Both the position numbers and the translations under genes were made by a program. The notes beneath the pieces are model-generated. The model saw only the letters and a program-made list of their open reading frames with translations. It searched no databases and was not told the origin of the DNA. This document shows positions 24,518 through 33,430 of a stretch of DNA of 64,000 nt, piece by piece. Source of the stretch: Hungatella sp. UBA4396 (GTDB lineage Bacteria; Bacillota; Clostridia; Lachnospirales; Lachnospiraceae); contig DGRE01000008.1 of the NCBI GenBank assembly GCA_002389905.1, forward strand, positions 38,990 to 102,989, read 5' to 3'. Position 1 is the first letter of the stretch. Each line of letters opens with the position of its first letter.

Positions 24518-25291
24518 ATGATAAAACTGACAGCCCGGCCTTTTAAAAAGGCCGTCATCATCCTTTTCTGGCTTATCATATGGCAGGCGGCAAGCCTGGC
24601 TGTGCACAACAGCATTATACTGGTGGGCCCTTTGGAGGTAGGCAGGTCCCTATGGACCCAGGCGGCCATGCCGGGCTTTTGGAAAACCATATTTCTCTCC
24701 TTCGGAAAGATCAGCCTGGGATTTTTCCTGGCTTTTTCCTCAGCAATCCTGGCAGGAGGCCTCTCCTGCCGTTTTCCCTTTTTCAAGGACCTTCTGGAGC
24801 CGCCTGTATCCTTAATGAAGTCAGTTCCCGTGGCTTCCTTTGTCATCCTGGCACTGATCTGGACCGGCTCTGAAAACCTGTCTGTTTTCATTTCCTTCCT
24901 GGTGGTATTTCCTATGATTTACATCAATACCAGAGCAGGATTTATGAGCACTGACTCCAGGCTTCTTGAAATGGCAAAGGTCTTTCACATGTCCGCTGGA
25001 AAGAAACTCATCTTCATCTACCGCCCCGCCCTTTTGCCCTATCTCATCAGCGGATGCAGGACAGCCCTGGGCATGGGCTGGAAATCCGGCATCGCCGCAG
25101 AGGTCATCGGAGTGCCGAACTATTCTATCGGGGAAAAGCTGTACATGGCTAAAATCTACTTAAGCACCGGGGACTTATTTGCCTGGACCCTGGTGATCAT
25201 CGTAATCAGCGCATTTCTCGAGAAATTTGTGCTGTGGATTTTGGGACTGGCTGTTCCTGAGTCGGAACGCCGCAAGAGAAGGGAGGTCTGA
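24518..25291 (+). CDS. ABC transporter permease (SsuC/TauC-like)
   Basis: A 257-residue inner-membrane permease with about six hydrophobic segments and the EAA-type loop near VIGVPNYSIGEKLYMAKIYLS, which contacts the ATPase. The block GWKSGIAAEVIG is typical of SsuC/TauC/ThiX permeases. It lies 35 bp after the binding-protein gene and 3 bp before the ATPase gene. AAAGGAG lies before the start. The substrate is unknown, as for the partner protein. Confidence 0.85.
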   Translation: MIKLTARPFKKAVIILFWLIIWQAASLAVHNSIILVGPLEVGRSLWTQAAMPGFWKTIFLSFGKISLGFFLAFSSAILAGGLSCRFPFFKDLLEPPVSLMKSVPVASFVILALIWTGSENLSVFISFLVVFPMIYINTRAGFMSTDSRLLEMAKVFHMSAGKKLIFIYRPALLPYLISGCRTALGMGWKSGIAAEVIGVPNYSIGEKLYMAKIYLSTGDLFAWTLVIIVISAFLEKFVLWILGLAVPESERRKRREV

Positions 25292-25294
25292 TGG

Positions 25295-25873
25295 ATGGAG
25301 ATTAAGATAAAGGATCTGTCAAAAGCCTTTGGAAACCTTGAAGTATTAAACCAGGTAAGCCTCACCCTCCCGTCAGGCCCCATTCACTGCCTTATGGGTC
25401 CCTCCGGTTCAGGAAAAACCACATTTCTGCGGATTCTTCTGGGGCTTGAGCAGGCTGATTCCGGCACAATAGAAGGATTGAGGGGTATAAGAGCCTCCGC
25501 CGTATTCCAGGAGGACAGGCTGTGCGAAGCCTTCAGCCCTGTGGACAACGTAGCCATGGTTCTTCCCGGCTCTGTTTCCCGCAACAGGAAGCGGGCCTAT
25601 GAAGAGCTTTTAAGCCTGCTTCCTGAGGAATCCCTTTCCCGGCCCGTATCTACCCTAAGCGGCGGCATGAAGCGCCGTGCAGCCATTGTAAGGGCCTTAT
25701 GTGCCCCTTCAGATATGGTGGTGATGGATGAGCCCTTTACCGGTCTTGATGAAGCCACTAAGGGCTCCGTAATCCGGTATATTCTAAACCGCTCCGCCGG
25801 GAAGCTGGTCATTGTAAGCACCCATCAGGAGGAGGACGTGGGACTTTTAAACGGAATCATGGTAAGACTGTAA
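25295..25873 (+). CDS. ABC transporter ATP-binding protein
   Basis: A 192-residue ATPase, shorter than the usual 240-260 for this family, with the essential parts kept: Walker A GPSGSGKTT, Q-loop VFQEDRL, signature LSGGMKRR, Walker B MVVMDEPFTGLD and H-loop VSTHQEED. The missing length is in the C-terminal tail after the H-loop, so the core should work. It is the last gene of the operon and ends at a strong terminator shared with the convergent lipoprotein gene. Confidence 0.88.
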   Translation: MEIKIKDLSKAFGNLEVLNQVSLTLPSGPIHCLMGPSGSGKTTFLRILLGLEQADSGTIEGLRGIRASAVFQEDRLCEAFSPVDNVAMVLPGSVSRNRKRAYEELLSLLPEESLSRPVSTLSGGMKRRAAIVRALCAPSDMVVMDEPFTGLDEATKGSVIRYILNRSAGKLVIVSTHQEEDVGLLNGIMVRL

Positions 25874-25878
25874 GAAAA

Positions 25879-25933
25879 GCCCCTGAAACCGAGAAATCAA
25901 ATCAATTTCCACGGCTTCAGGGGCCCTTTTTTT
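25879..25933. terminator. Bidirectional terminator after the ABC operon
   Basis: GCCCCTGAA (25879-25887) pairs with TTCAGGGGC (25916-25924) and is followed by a run of seven T on the plus strand. Confidence 0.8.
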
Positions 25934-25934
25934 C

Positions 25935-26642
25935 TTATTTCAATTTTAATGAATCAAGTGCTGCTTCAATCTGACTCTCTACGTCGCTGCCTTCGGACTC
26001 AATGGTTCCTGCTGCGCTGATGTACTTCTTGGCTGCTGCATCATAGGAACCGGATATGGCGTAATAACGGATTCCGTCATCAGGAGTTTTATAGCGGATA
26101 GAATAGCGGAAGGTCTGGCTTCCGTTGCTGCCGTTTTCCACATTATAACGGACAAATTCCATATCTTCGCCACGGTTGATCTGCTCTTTGTACTCTTCCA
26201 TGGTATCCGGATAATTTTCACGGGAATCTTCCGCATCGTCGCCTTCCACGAAAATGACCTCCAGGCTGTCGCTGCCGTTAGGAGAAGTAAAGACTGCTAC
26301 GCTCTCGTCACTGTCTTCATCAATAATCCAGCCCTGAGGCGGTGTGATCTGGTATTTTCCTGATTTGGAGGTAAAAACGCCTGCGTCTAAGGTTCCTGCG
26401 TCCGGAGCGGCCTTCGGCGCTTCTGTTGCAGAAGCCTCTGCGTCTTCTGTCTCAGACTCTTCTCCACTCACTTCTGATCCTGTCTCTTCCTCAGATCCAC
26501 CGGTTGTATCCTGGGAACCTGCCTCGGAAGAGGTCTCTGTTTCTGTTCCTGCTTTTGTATTATCTTTGGAGCCACAGGCTGATGCCGCCATCATGACTGC
26601 CATCGAAATAACCATTGCTGCCAATAATTTGTTTTTTCTCAT
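25935..26642 (-). CDS. Lipoprotein with PsbP/Mog1-like domain
   Basis: A 235-residue lipoprotein. The signal ends in a lipobox-like ASAC, followed by a long acidic Glu/Ser/Thr tether (about residues 25-75). The folded part reads GKYQITPPQGWIID, then VAVFTSPNG, LEVIFVEG and a closing IEAALDSLKLK, the pattern of PsbP/Mog1-fold surface proteins of clostridia. No enzyme site is visible. Its job may be binding a small ligand or a protein at the membrane. GGAGG precedes the start, and it is monocistronic. Confidence 0.65.
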   Translation of the reverse strand: MRKNKLLAAMVISMAVMMAASACGSKDNTKAGTETETSSEAGSQDTTGGSEEETGSEVSGEESETEDAEASATEAPKAAPDAGTLDAGVFTSKSGKYQITPPQGWIIDEDSDESVAVFTSPNGSDSLEVIFVEGDDAEDSRENYPDTMEEYKEQINRGEDMEFVRYNVENGSNGSQTFRYSIRYKTPDDGIRYYAISGSYDAAAKKYISAAGTIESEGSDVESQIEAALDSLKLK

Positions 26643-27050
26643 ATGAACATTCCTCCTTATTCCATTGGTTTCTGGTAACGATGAGGATTATATCATTCCA
26701 GAATCGAAATGTACAGGGGATTAAAGGAACTGAAAGAAATACCAAAAATTCTTAATAATTTACTCAGGAATGGCCAGCAAAGCACCATATCCTTCTCAAA
26801 TTCCTCATAATTCTTTTACTTTATTTATGAAATCTTTATGGGCTGGTCAAACTTACGTCACAATTTTCCCGTATACTAAATCTTGTAAGGAACTCCCCCC
26901 TTTTAATATTGACTTTTTATTTTTCATACTCAAACCGGCAGGAACATCTTTGATGGCCTGCCGGTTCCTCCATTTCAGGGACTTAATCCTCTCATAAAAC
27001 GGCTCAAACAGCCCATAAAAGAAACCTTAAAACTTTTTCTAAAAATGTTG
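26643..27050. other. Intergenic region before the tRNA cluster, with a long hairpin
   Basis: No supported gene in about 400 bp; the open frames here overlap tRNA genes or lack ribosome sites. A stable hairpin lies at 26933-26966: AACCGGCAGG pairs with CCTGCCGGTT, with a further CATC/GATG inner stem. It lacks a T-run on either strand, so it is not a standard terminator. Confidence 0.45.
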
Positions 27051-27079
27051 TTGACAAAACTATATCCATCATATATAAT
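27051..27079 (+). promoter_or_regulatory. Consensus promoter of the tRNA cluster
   Basis: TTGACA (27051-27056), exactly 17 bp, TATAAT (27074-27079): a perfect sigma-A promoter 30 bp before tRNA-Pro. Confidence 0.9.
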
Positions 27080-27108
27080 AACTCTTGCGTTGCGGAAAAG
27101 CAATCCAT

Positions 27109-27183
27109 CGGGGTGTGGCTCAGTTTGGCTAGAGTACCTGGTTTGGGACCAGGGGGTCGCAGGTTCGAATCCTGTCACCCCGA
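27109..27183 (+). tRNA. tRNA-Pro (anticodon TGG)
   Basis: Acceptor stem CGGGGTG/CACCCCG, anticodon arm CCTGG-TT-TGG-GA-CCAGG, T-loop GTTCGAATC. No encoded CCA. Confidence 0.95.
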
Positions 27184-27228
27184 TTGAGAAAAGTATTATT
27201 TTAATAATCACTTCTCTCCAAATTCCGC

Positions 27229-27299
27229 GCGGGTGTAGTTCAATGGTAGAACACTAGCCTTCCAAGCTAGATACGTGGGTTCGATTCCCATCACCCGCT
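27229..27299 (+). tRNA. tRNA-Gly (anticodon TCC)
   Basis: Acceptor GCGGGTG/CACCCGC, anticodon arm CTAGC-CT-TCC-AA-GCTAG, T-loop GTTCGATTC. No encoded CCA. Confidence 0.95.
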
Positions 27300-27302
27300 C
27301 TT

Positions 27303-27376
<74 letters not shown>

Positions 27377-27408
27377 TTTCACATCTCAGACCAAAGGTGT
27401 GAAATTAT

Positions 27409-27483
27409 GGTGGGTATGGCGAAGGTGGTTATCGCGCCAGATTGTGGCTCTGGAGGCCCAGGGTTCGAATCCCTGTACTCACC
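27409..27483 (+). tRNA. tRNA-His (anticodon GTG)
   Basis: Acceptor GTGGGTA/TACTCAC with the extra G(-1) at 27409 opposite C73 at 27483, as required for tRNA-His. Anticodon arm CCAGA-TT-GTG-GC-TCTGG. No encoded CCA. Confidence 0.95.
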
Positions 27484-27523
27484 TTTCCCTTTTAGGGAAT
27501 TTTTTTTTATCAGGATTTACTAT

Positions 27524-27595
27524 TGGGCTATCGCCAAGCGGTAAGGCACAGGACTTTGACTCCTGCATTCGTTGGTTCAAATCCAACTAGCCCAG
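27524..27595 (+). tRNA. tRNA-Gln (anticodon TTG)
   Basis: Acceptor TGGGCTA/TAGCCCA, anticodon arm CAGGA-CT-TTG-AC-TCCTG. No encoded CCA. Confidence 0.95.
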
Positions 27596-27598
27596 TAT

Positions 27599-27671
27599 GG
27601 GATACTAGCTCAGGTGGTAGAGCACTTGACTTTTAATCAAGTTGTCCGGGGTTCGAATCCCCGGTGTCTCA
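27599..27671 (+). tRNA. tRNA-Lys (anticodon TTT)
   Basis: Acceptor GGGATAC/GTGTCTC with wobble pairs, anticodon arm CTTGA-CT-TTT-AA-TCAAG. It begins 3 nt after tRNA-Gln. No encoded CCA. Confidence 0.95.
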
Positions 27672-27684
27672 TTGTTTTGTGTTT

Positions 27685-27764
27685 GCGGGTATGGCGGAAT
27701 TGGCAGACGCGCCAGATTTAGGTTCTGGTGGGAGACCGTGCAGGTTCAAGTCCTGTTACCCGCA
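27685..27764 (+). tRNA. tRNA-Leu (anticodon TAG)
   Basis: Acceptor GCGGGTA/TACCCGC, anticodon arm CCAGA-TT-TAG-GT-TCTGG and the long variable arm of class II tRNAs (TGGGAGACCGTG). No encoded CCA. Confidence 0.95.
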
Positions 27765-27770
27765 GTTGTA

Positions 27771-27822
27771 CATATGATAAAGAAACATCAGGTTACATAC
27801 GATAAGAGCATACATATGATAA
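27771..27822 (+). repeat. CATAYGATAA boxes after the tRNA cluster
   Basis: CATATGATAA at 27771 and 27813 and CATACGATAA at 27796. The two outer copies are each followed by a similar AAACAYCAGGTT segment, so this is an imperfect direct repeat leading into the terminator. Confidence 0.5.
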
Positions 27823-27872
27823 AAAACACCAGGTTTCCTCGTAAACGCGAGGCTTCCCGGTGTTTTTATTTT
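27821..27872 (+). terminator. Terminator of the tRNA operon
   Basis: AAAACACCAGG pairs with CCCGGTGTTTT, with an inner CCTCG/CGAGG stem, then TTTTTATTTT. Confidence 0.85.
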
Positions 27873-27905
27873 CTTGAAATTCTAAGAGTCCTCTTCCTGC
27901 ACCTT

Positions 27906-29111
27906 TCACGTTCCTAAAAACAGCTCATTTACCGCAATAGCCAAAGGCCCGATATATCCGATTCTGTCGCTCAGCGCTGATTTGAGAATATAATTCCCGT
28001 TATATTGAGGATCGTAATAAGTACAAAAATCCAGGAAACGTTTCTGGATGCGGGCCATTTCAAACATGAATCCGTAGATAATCACCTTATCCGGCGCCAG
28101 CAGGGTAATGGTATTTACCACAGTGCGGGCCAGGCGCTCCACAATATCATCAACGGTCTTTTGCAGCCCCGGATCATCTATTTCCATCCATTGCTCCATA
28201 CTCTTCACTTCTATCCTGCTCACATCGCCTTCCACAAACGCATACAGCTCCGGCATAGTCTCTTTGGTGCATTCCTTCCTTACCCGGTCTGCAATGGCAT
28301 GAGTGGCCACGTGGGTCTCCAGACAGCCTTTTCTGCCGCAGCGGCAGGGTAAGCCTCCCGGCTCCACAATATAATGGCCGATCTCCGCTGTCTTGGAATT
28401 CTGACTGTCATAAATCTTATTCTGTATGATGATAGCAGATCCCACTCCCGGTCCCCACTTGATAAACAGAAGGTTCTCCTGCTTCTTTCCGGTGCCGTAT
28501 ATGAGCTCTCCCTCTGCAAATGCCTTTACATTATTATCCACTACAACAGGCAGGCTTAAATACGCCTTCATGTATTTTCCCACCGGCACCGGTTCGTTCC
28601 ATATACGGTAGGCGTGAAGACTCACCCCCGTATCCCTCTTTACCGGTCCTGGAAGAGAAATTCCTGCCCCCAGGACAGAATCCTTAGACACTCCCTGTTC
28701 CCACATAAAATGCTTGCTTTCATCAGCAATCTGCTTTAAAAATGCCTGAGGCTCCAGAGCAGTATCCGTCTTAAGCTTTTTCAGCCCTTTAAGACAGCCC
28801 TTTAAATCACTGATGGCAATACAGGTTTCCGGCGCTTCAATACTGATAGAAAGCACATATCTATACTGGTAATTAATACCAATTGATACTTTTTTCCTGC
28901 CTGCCCGCTTCTCCTCGGCCATCTCTCCCTTTTCCAGCAGAATTCCTGCGGCAATGAGGTCTGTACAGATTAAAGTAACGGTAGCCGGTGTCAGGCCCAG
29001 TTCTATGGCAATATCCTTCCTGGACATAGTTCCATGGTCATTGAGGAGTTTTAATATGGCACTGCGGTTGCTCACTTTCACATTTTCCAGATTAATTCCC
29101 GTATAGCCCAT
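27906..29111 (-). CDS. ROK-family repressor of the sulfoquinovose locus
   Basis: A 401-residue regulator: an N-terminal winged helix (about 8-65; SNRSAILKLLNDHGTMSRKDIAIELGLTPATVTLICTDLIAAG read in order) and a C-terminal ROK sugar-kinase fold. Features are VLGAGISLPGPV, VVDNNVKAFAEGE, GPGVGSAIIIQNKIY and the zinc motif CRCGRKGCLE. ROK repressors of the NagC/XylR group are released by a sugar. The start at 29111 has GGAGG 8 nt upstream; longer frames are not needed. It lies at the 3' end of the sulfoquinovose cluster, 118 bp after the isomerase gene, so SQ or a derivative is a plausible inducer (inference). Confidence 0.85.
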   Translation of the reverse strand: MGYTGINLENVKVSNRSAILKLLNDHGTMSRKDIAIELGLTPATVTLICTDLIAAGILLEKGEMAEEKRAGRKKVSIGINYQYRYVLSISIEAPETCIAISDLKGCLKGLKKLKTDTALEPQAFLKQIADESKHFMWEQGVSKDSVLGAGISLPGPVKRDTGVSLHAYRIWNEPVPVGKYMKAYLSLPVVVDNNVKAFAEGELIYGTGKKQENLLFIKWGPGVGSAIIIQNKIYDSQNSKTAEIGHYIVEPGGLPCRCGRKGCLETHVATHAIADRVRKECTKETMPELYAFVEGDVSRIEVKSMEQWMEIDDPGLQKTVDDIVERLARTVVNTITLLAPDKVIIYGFMFEMARIQKRFLDFCTYYDPQYNGNYILKSALSDRIGYIGPLAIAVNELFLGT

Positions 29112-29229
29112 GCCTTTTTCCTCCATTTTTCGACATAACATACCCTCTAACAGTATAGGCGCAAACACTGTTAAAATCAAGGAGAACCTTAGAAGGTTTA
29201 AGGGGGCTGAAAATGGAGCCCTGCGCTTT

Positions 29230-30570
29230 TTAATAAATACATACTTCCAGTCCAAGCATATGTCCAAGAATCTTCAGTTCTTCCAGCACATCTCCGTATA
29301 TTACAGCGAAATGCGGCTCCCAGCCCTCCTGCACACTTCGGTTCACCACGTCTTCCGCCGGCCTTGCTGTTTTAACGACCACCGAGGTTCCGCAGAACTG
29401 TTTTGGCTTATCCAGAGCTTCTCCCGGAAGAAGGAAGAGCCGGAACGTACCGTCTGGTTTTCTTCCCACACGAAAGACCGTTACTTCTTCAGCCGGCTTA
29501 CACCCAAACTCCATGGTCGGTCCGATTTTACGGTTCGGATGAACGCCAACTGCAGCTCCTGTCTTTTCAGAGGCCAGAGAGCAGGCCGCTGTACCGCAGT
29601 GCCAGAATGTAATGGTGCTCTCCCCTTCGTCAAGAGACACCGGATCCCCAAAGAATACCGCAGATTTTGTCAGCTCCATACCCATATACATAGACAGGGC
29701 TCCGTATGTATCTGCCTCACAGCCTGCCGCAATCCCCATATCATTTAACATGGCAAGCACTGCACATACCGGTGTGCCGTAAGCAGTAAAGAAGTCCGGC
29801 CAGCACCGGGAAGAAAATGCACCGATATTGTTATTTATGAGATATTCTTTATATGCTTTATAAATCCTTGCAAATCCAATCAGGTTCGCCTCAGGGATTT
29901 CCTCTGTGCCGGTCGTTATTGTCTTTAACTCCTCCAGATAAGAAAGACATTCTTCCTCCGTATAGTTTTTGGCATTGTCAATTAATTCTCTTGCTTCAAT
30001 AGATTCCAATGTAACACCAAAGGTGTTCAGCATATCGATATCAAGCGCACGTCCGAAACCAAAGCCCTGAGGGGTATGCCCAACAGATGCCATCTTCAGC
30101 TTTCCCACTTTAACTTTTAATTCTGCCGCCCTTACCATTGCCTTAATTTTCCGTTTTACGTTCTCTTCCTCTGGTGAGCCGAAGATATATTCAAAATTGC
30201 CATTTCTGAAAGACAGCATTGCATTTCCGGCTGAATATGCTCCTGTCAGGGAGTTTAAGCGCAGGCGTCCTCCATCAATTACCGGCTCCCTCAGTGTCCA
30301 CAATAACACCGGACATTTGAAACGCTTCATCACTTCACTGGCATATGCGGAGTTAGCAAATGTGATATTTTGAAGAATGATGACATCCGGATCAATGGTA
30401 TCTAAAAATGCGGTTAAATCATCTATGGACAGTAACATTTTCTCCGGATATACTCCATTTTCTGTTATAGACTTTATTGTTTCAATTGATTTTTCAAATT
30501 CTATCTGTGCACTTTCCAGATGGAAGGTCGGAACACCGATCGGTATGTACGCTGCTTGAAATCTTGACAT
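29230..30570 (-). CDS. L-fucose-isomerase-like protein, probable sulfoquinovose isomerase
   Basis: Expected to convert sulfoquinovose to 6-deoxy-6-sulfofructose. The 446-residue chain resembles the fucose/arabinose isomerase-type fold, with an N-terminal IPIGVPTFHLESAQ, a mid-chain EARELIDNAKNY and a C-terminal domain with TMEFGCKPAEEVTVFRVGRKPDGTFRLFLL read along the chain. Members of this family act as the SQ-SF isomerase in Firmicutes sulfo-TAL pathways. Neighbours (SQase, SF transaldolase, SLA reductase, sulfonate exporter) support that role over fucose metabolism, since no fucose kinase or aldolase is present. The start at 30570 follows AGGTGAGAG; the upstream ATG is less likely. Confidence 0.75.
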   Translation of the reverse strand: MSRFQAAYIPIGVPTFHLESAQIEFEKSIETIKSITENGVYPEKMLLSIDDLTAFLDTIDPDVIILQNITFANSAYASEVMKRFKCPVLLWTLREPVIDGGRLRLNSLTGAYSAGNAMLSFRNGNFEYIFGSPEEENVKRKIKAMVRAAELKVKVGKLKMASVGHTPQGFGFGRALDIDMLNTFGVTLESIEARELIDNAKNYTEEECLSYLEELKTITTGTEEIPEANLIGFARIYKAYKEYLINNNIGAFSSRCWPDFFTAYGTPVCAVLAMLNDMGIAAGCEADTYGALSMYMGMELTKSAVFFGDPVSLDEGESTITFWHCGTAACSLASEKTGAAVGVHPNRKIGPTMEFGCKPAEEVTVFRVGRKPDGTFRLFLLPGEALDKPKQFCGTSVVVKTARPAEDVVNRSVQEGWEPHFAVIYGDVLEELKILGHMLGLEVCIY

Positions 30571-30670
30571 TTTTCTCTCACCTTTCCTTATTTTCAATTT
30601 CATATGTATTTTTATACTTTTCTTATAAAACCCATGACGGCTGCTATAACCTCTGTATGACTGTCTTCTA

Positions 30671-31417
30671 TTATTTAATAAGCAATGATATTCCCGATAT
30701 AAACAATAAGATATAAGTCAATTTCATAAACACCTGCTGGCTCATGGTTTTGTATAGCTTTGTCCCGATTACCATTCCCCCAATCAGAAATGGAATGCTG
30801 ATAATCTGAACTTTTATGAGCTGTGGATTCCACAGTCCGTTTCGTATATCATCTATCATAATAATCGTGTTCAGTACAATCCATACCGTGGAGATGGTTG
30901 CCCGGAAGCTGGTTTTTTCTTTTATAACTCCCGATAAGTATCCAATCAGCAGAGGTCCTCCGGACACAAACATTCCGTGAACAATCCCGGAACCGACCAA
31001 AAGCAGAACGGATTTGACATTTAAACCGGTTCCGCTCCTTTGAACCGCTTCCTTAGCCTCCTGTTTCACCAACCGATAATACCCTTTTATGGATAACCAT
31101 ATAACAAAGATACCAAGGAGCTTATAGAGAATGATTTCCTTCCCTGCAAATAAAGATTTGAGGAAGATTCCAGCTATAATTCCAACGGTCATCACAGCGA
31201 CAATCTTCCTGAATTCTTTCCAGCTCACATGTTTGCCATGGATCATCAGTACATAAACTCCCGCAAACAACCCCAATACATTCAGCACCGGCTTTGCAAC
31301 ATCATATCCCACCAGCATGAGGCTGGGAGGCATTGCGAGTATAGTACCCGCAAAGCCTGTAATCCCCTGTATAATGTTAGACAACAAAATGACCATATAG
31401 AATGCAATGTAATTCAT
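30671..31417 (-). CDS. TauE/SafE-family sulfonate exporter
   Basis: A 248-residue membrane protein with about seven to eight hydrophobic segments and the duplicated TSUP/TauE layout, including NIIQGITGFAGTILAMPPSLMLVGYDVAKPVLN read in order at the N-terminus and GSGIVHGMFVSGGPLLIGYL in the second half. TauE/SafE proteins export sulfite, sulfoacetate and similar anions, and one accompanies several SQ-degradation clusters to expel the C3 sulfonate. It is placed between the SQase and isomerase genes and would release dihydroxypropanesulfonate. The direction and substrate are inferred from context. Confidence 0.8.
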   Translation of the reverse strand: MNYIAFYMVILLSNIIQGITGFAGTILAMPPSLMLVGYDVAKPVLNVLGLFAGVYVLMIHGKHVSWKEFRKIVAVMTVGIIAGIFLKSLFAGKEIILYKLLGIFVIWLSIKGYYRLVKQEAKEAVQRSGTGLNVKSVLLLVGSGIVHGMFVSGGPLLIGYLSGVIKEKTSFRATISTVWIVLNTIIMIDDIRNGLWNPQLIKVQIISIPFLIGGMVIGTKLYKTMSQQVFMKLTYILLFISGISLLIK

Positions 31418-31419
31418 TC

Positions 31420-33426
31420 TTAGTCTCCGTATTTCTCTCTGATTTGTTCAAACAGAGCGGTGTGCTCCGAGCTCTTCCGGTAAAATGCCGGCGTGTATCC
31501 CATGGGAGCTTCCACACATATAGTTCCGCCCTGATACTCTGTTCCGCTCCAGAGGTGTACCCATGTATCATCCGGAAGATATACTTCCCAGGTTATCTGC
31601 TCCGGGAGATAGACCGGTGCAATCAGCATATCTGCTCCAAATAAATATTCAAACTGTATCTTGTAGGATGGTTCATCCTTCTCATAATGCATAAACAGAG
31701 GACGCTGCACCGGAATTCCTCTTTCAGCATTTTCTTTCACAAGGGCCTTTGTATAAGGTGCAAGCATTGTATAGATATCTACTAATCTGGCCAGCTTCTC
31801 CATGCAGTCCTCATCCTCATAATACTGGAAGTTGGTGTCCGGACGGTTTCCTTCGTGGGTTCTCATCACAGGTGTAAACATCGCCATCTCAGACCAGCGC
31901 AGGAACAGCTCTTTTGTTCTCGTATTGCCGAATAAAGAGGTGTATCCGCCAATATCGCTGTGGTTTAAGCCGCATCCGGTCATACCGGCGCTTAAAGCTG
32001 CGCAGATAACGGTTGCAAGGCCGTCATGAAGGCTAAAGTCCACAGACTGGTCTCCTGCCCACAGCAGGGTGCAGTACTTCTGGCTTCCTGTCCCTCCGGC
32101 CCTCATAAAATAGACTGCATCTCCCAGCCTGCCGCTTTCCTTTACTGCGTCATAATTGCACTTTGCCCAGAGGGCGGGCCAGCGGTTGTGTTCTATCATA
32201 GGGGATTTCCCGCTGTAAAGTTTCATATCATCTGTTGGAAGATATTCTCCGAAATCAGCCATCCAGCCGTCAATGCCAATGTCCAGGCTGTGTTTTTTAA
32301 TCACTCCATTTTTGTACCACTCATAGGCTTCCGGGTTGGTCAAGTCCACCACTCCGCAGTAAAACTCGCCGAAATCCACCAGATAATCGCTTCCATCTTC
32401 TTTGACGGCAAAATACCCCTTAGCCTTTCCCTCTTTATATAAGTCCCCGTCATTTACCAGATAGGGATTGATATATCCCAGGAACTTTATTCCTCTGCTG
32501 TGAAGCTCCTCTATGCGCTTTGGAAGGTCAGGGTACATTTCCTCATGGTATTTCCAGTCCCACTGAAGGCGCTTTCCAAAGGAAGTGACTCTTTTCCCGC
32601 ACCAGTCCTGGCACCATAAGCCGGACACCTTAATTCCCTTTTCCAGGGTCGTTTCAAGAAGTCCGAAGGAGCGCTCACTTCCGCCCTGCACCCCTATGAT
32701 CAGTCCATTGTATACCCACTGGGGCAGCTCCGGCTGGCGGCCAAAAAAGGCTGTCAGCTTTTCCATAAGCTCCAGAAAGGTGGGAGCTGCCTCAATGCGT
32801 ATGGAAGCCGGAACCTCCCATACTTGAAGTTCATGAAAATCTTTATTTCTGAAATCAAAGTCAGCATAGGCTGTAGAATCCACGTGAAGGTAGTAACGTC
32901 CTGTGGACACATAAGTGGGCTGGGGATAGTTGGTGTTGTAATAATCCCCTCCCGCCTTATTTTCCACATCAGAACGCCATGTCACATAAGTGGTCTTGTC
33001 TCTTCCCACTCCCGGCTCAGAAGTCCATATGGGAAAATGCCTTCCTCTTAAATTGAAGTAAGACATCTGCTCCCCGCAGCCGTAGCAGCATTCCTCTTCG
33101 TCCGCTTCCACCCTGAACCAAAACCGGTTAATGTCCGGGTTCACCTGCCGGAAGGAGAGGACTGCAAGCTCTCCTTCCGTCTTAACCGAAAGCACAACCT
33201 GGCCTTCCAAATCCATAGAAACGCCCTCCGTCCCCTCTGTTATCCGGGTCACCTTCAGAGGACGCCGCTCCACCACATAGTCCTCAATCTTGTAGTTGCC
33301 TCTGTACATATCTACGGATTCTATCCCGTACCCCACATAGACCAGGGGTCTGCCTTCCTTGTAGCTGAGTATCCTGCGGCCACCTGCATTTAGTTCCCAG
33401 TCCATTCCATTGCGGATCAATTCCAT
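31420..33426 (-). CDS. yihQ: GH31 sulfoquinovosidase (YihQ-like)
   Basis: Hydrolyses sulfoquinovosyl glycerol or related glycosides to free SQ. The 668-residue GH31 chain aligns by eye with E. coli YihQ along its length: YGCGEQMSYFNLRGRHFP (about 115-132), GRQPELPQW (about 229-237) and GYINPYL (about 317-323). The catalytic nucleophile is D391 in WMADFGEYLP and the acid/base is D459 in LWAGDQ. The sulfonate-binding set reported for YihQ (Gln288, Arg301, Trp304, Tyr508) is conserved as Q273 (CQDW), R286 (FGKR), W289 and Y495 (IGGYT). General alpha-glucosidases and xylosidases lack this set. It is cytoplasmic (no signal), so the glycoside must be imported intact. Confidence 0.9.
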   Translation of the reverse strand: MELIRNGMDWELNAGGRRILSYKEGRPLVYVGYGIESVDMYRGNYKIEDYVVERRPLKVTRITEGTEGVSMDLEGQVVLSVKTEGELAVLSFRQVNPDINRFWFRVEADEEECCYGCGEQMSYFNLRGRHFPIWTSEPGVGRDKTTYVTWRSDVENKAGGDYYNTNYPQPTYVSTGRYYLHVDSTAYADFDFRNKDFHELQVWEVPASIRIEAAPTFLELMEKLTAFFGRQPELPQWVYNGLIIGVQGGSERSFGLLETTLEKGIKVSGLWCQDWCGKRVTSFGKRLQWDWKYHEEMYPDLPKRIEELHSRGIKFLGYINPYLVNDGDLYKEGKAKGYFAVKEDGSDYLVDFGEFYCGVVDLTNPEAYEWYKNGVIKKHSLDIGIDGWMADFGEYLPTDDMKLYSGKSPMIEHNRWPALWAKCNYDAVKESGRLGDAVYFMRAGGTGSQKYCTLLWAGDQSVDFSLHDGLATVICAALSAGMTGCGLNHSDIGGYTSLFGNTRTKELFLRWSEMAMFTPVMRTHEGNRPDTNFQYYEDEDCMEKLARLVDIYTMLAPYTKALVKENAERGIPVQRPLFMHYEKDEPSYKIQFEYLFGADMLIAPVYLPEQITWEVYLPDDTWVHLWSGTEYQGGTICVEAPMGYTPAFYRKSSEHTALFEQIREKYGD

Positions 33427-33430
33427 AGTA

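Noticed and set aside
26975..27211. Minus-strand 78-codon frame across the tRNA region
   Set aside because: It runs through tRNA-Pro. The GVTGFEPATPWSQTRYSSQTEPHP-like peptide is the well-known false translation of a tRNA antisense strand.
29230..30570. L-fucose utilisation gene
   Set aside because: No fuculokinase, fuculose-phosphate aldolase or fucose permease is nearby, while all SQ-pathway partners are.
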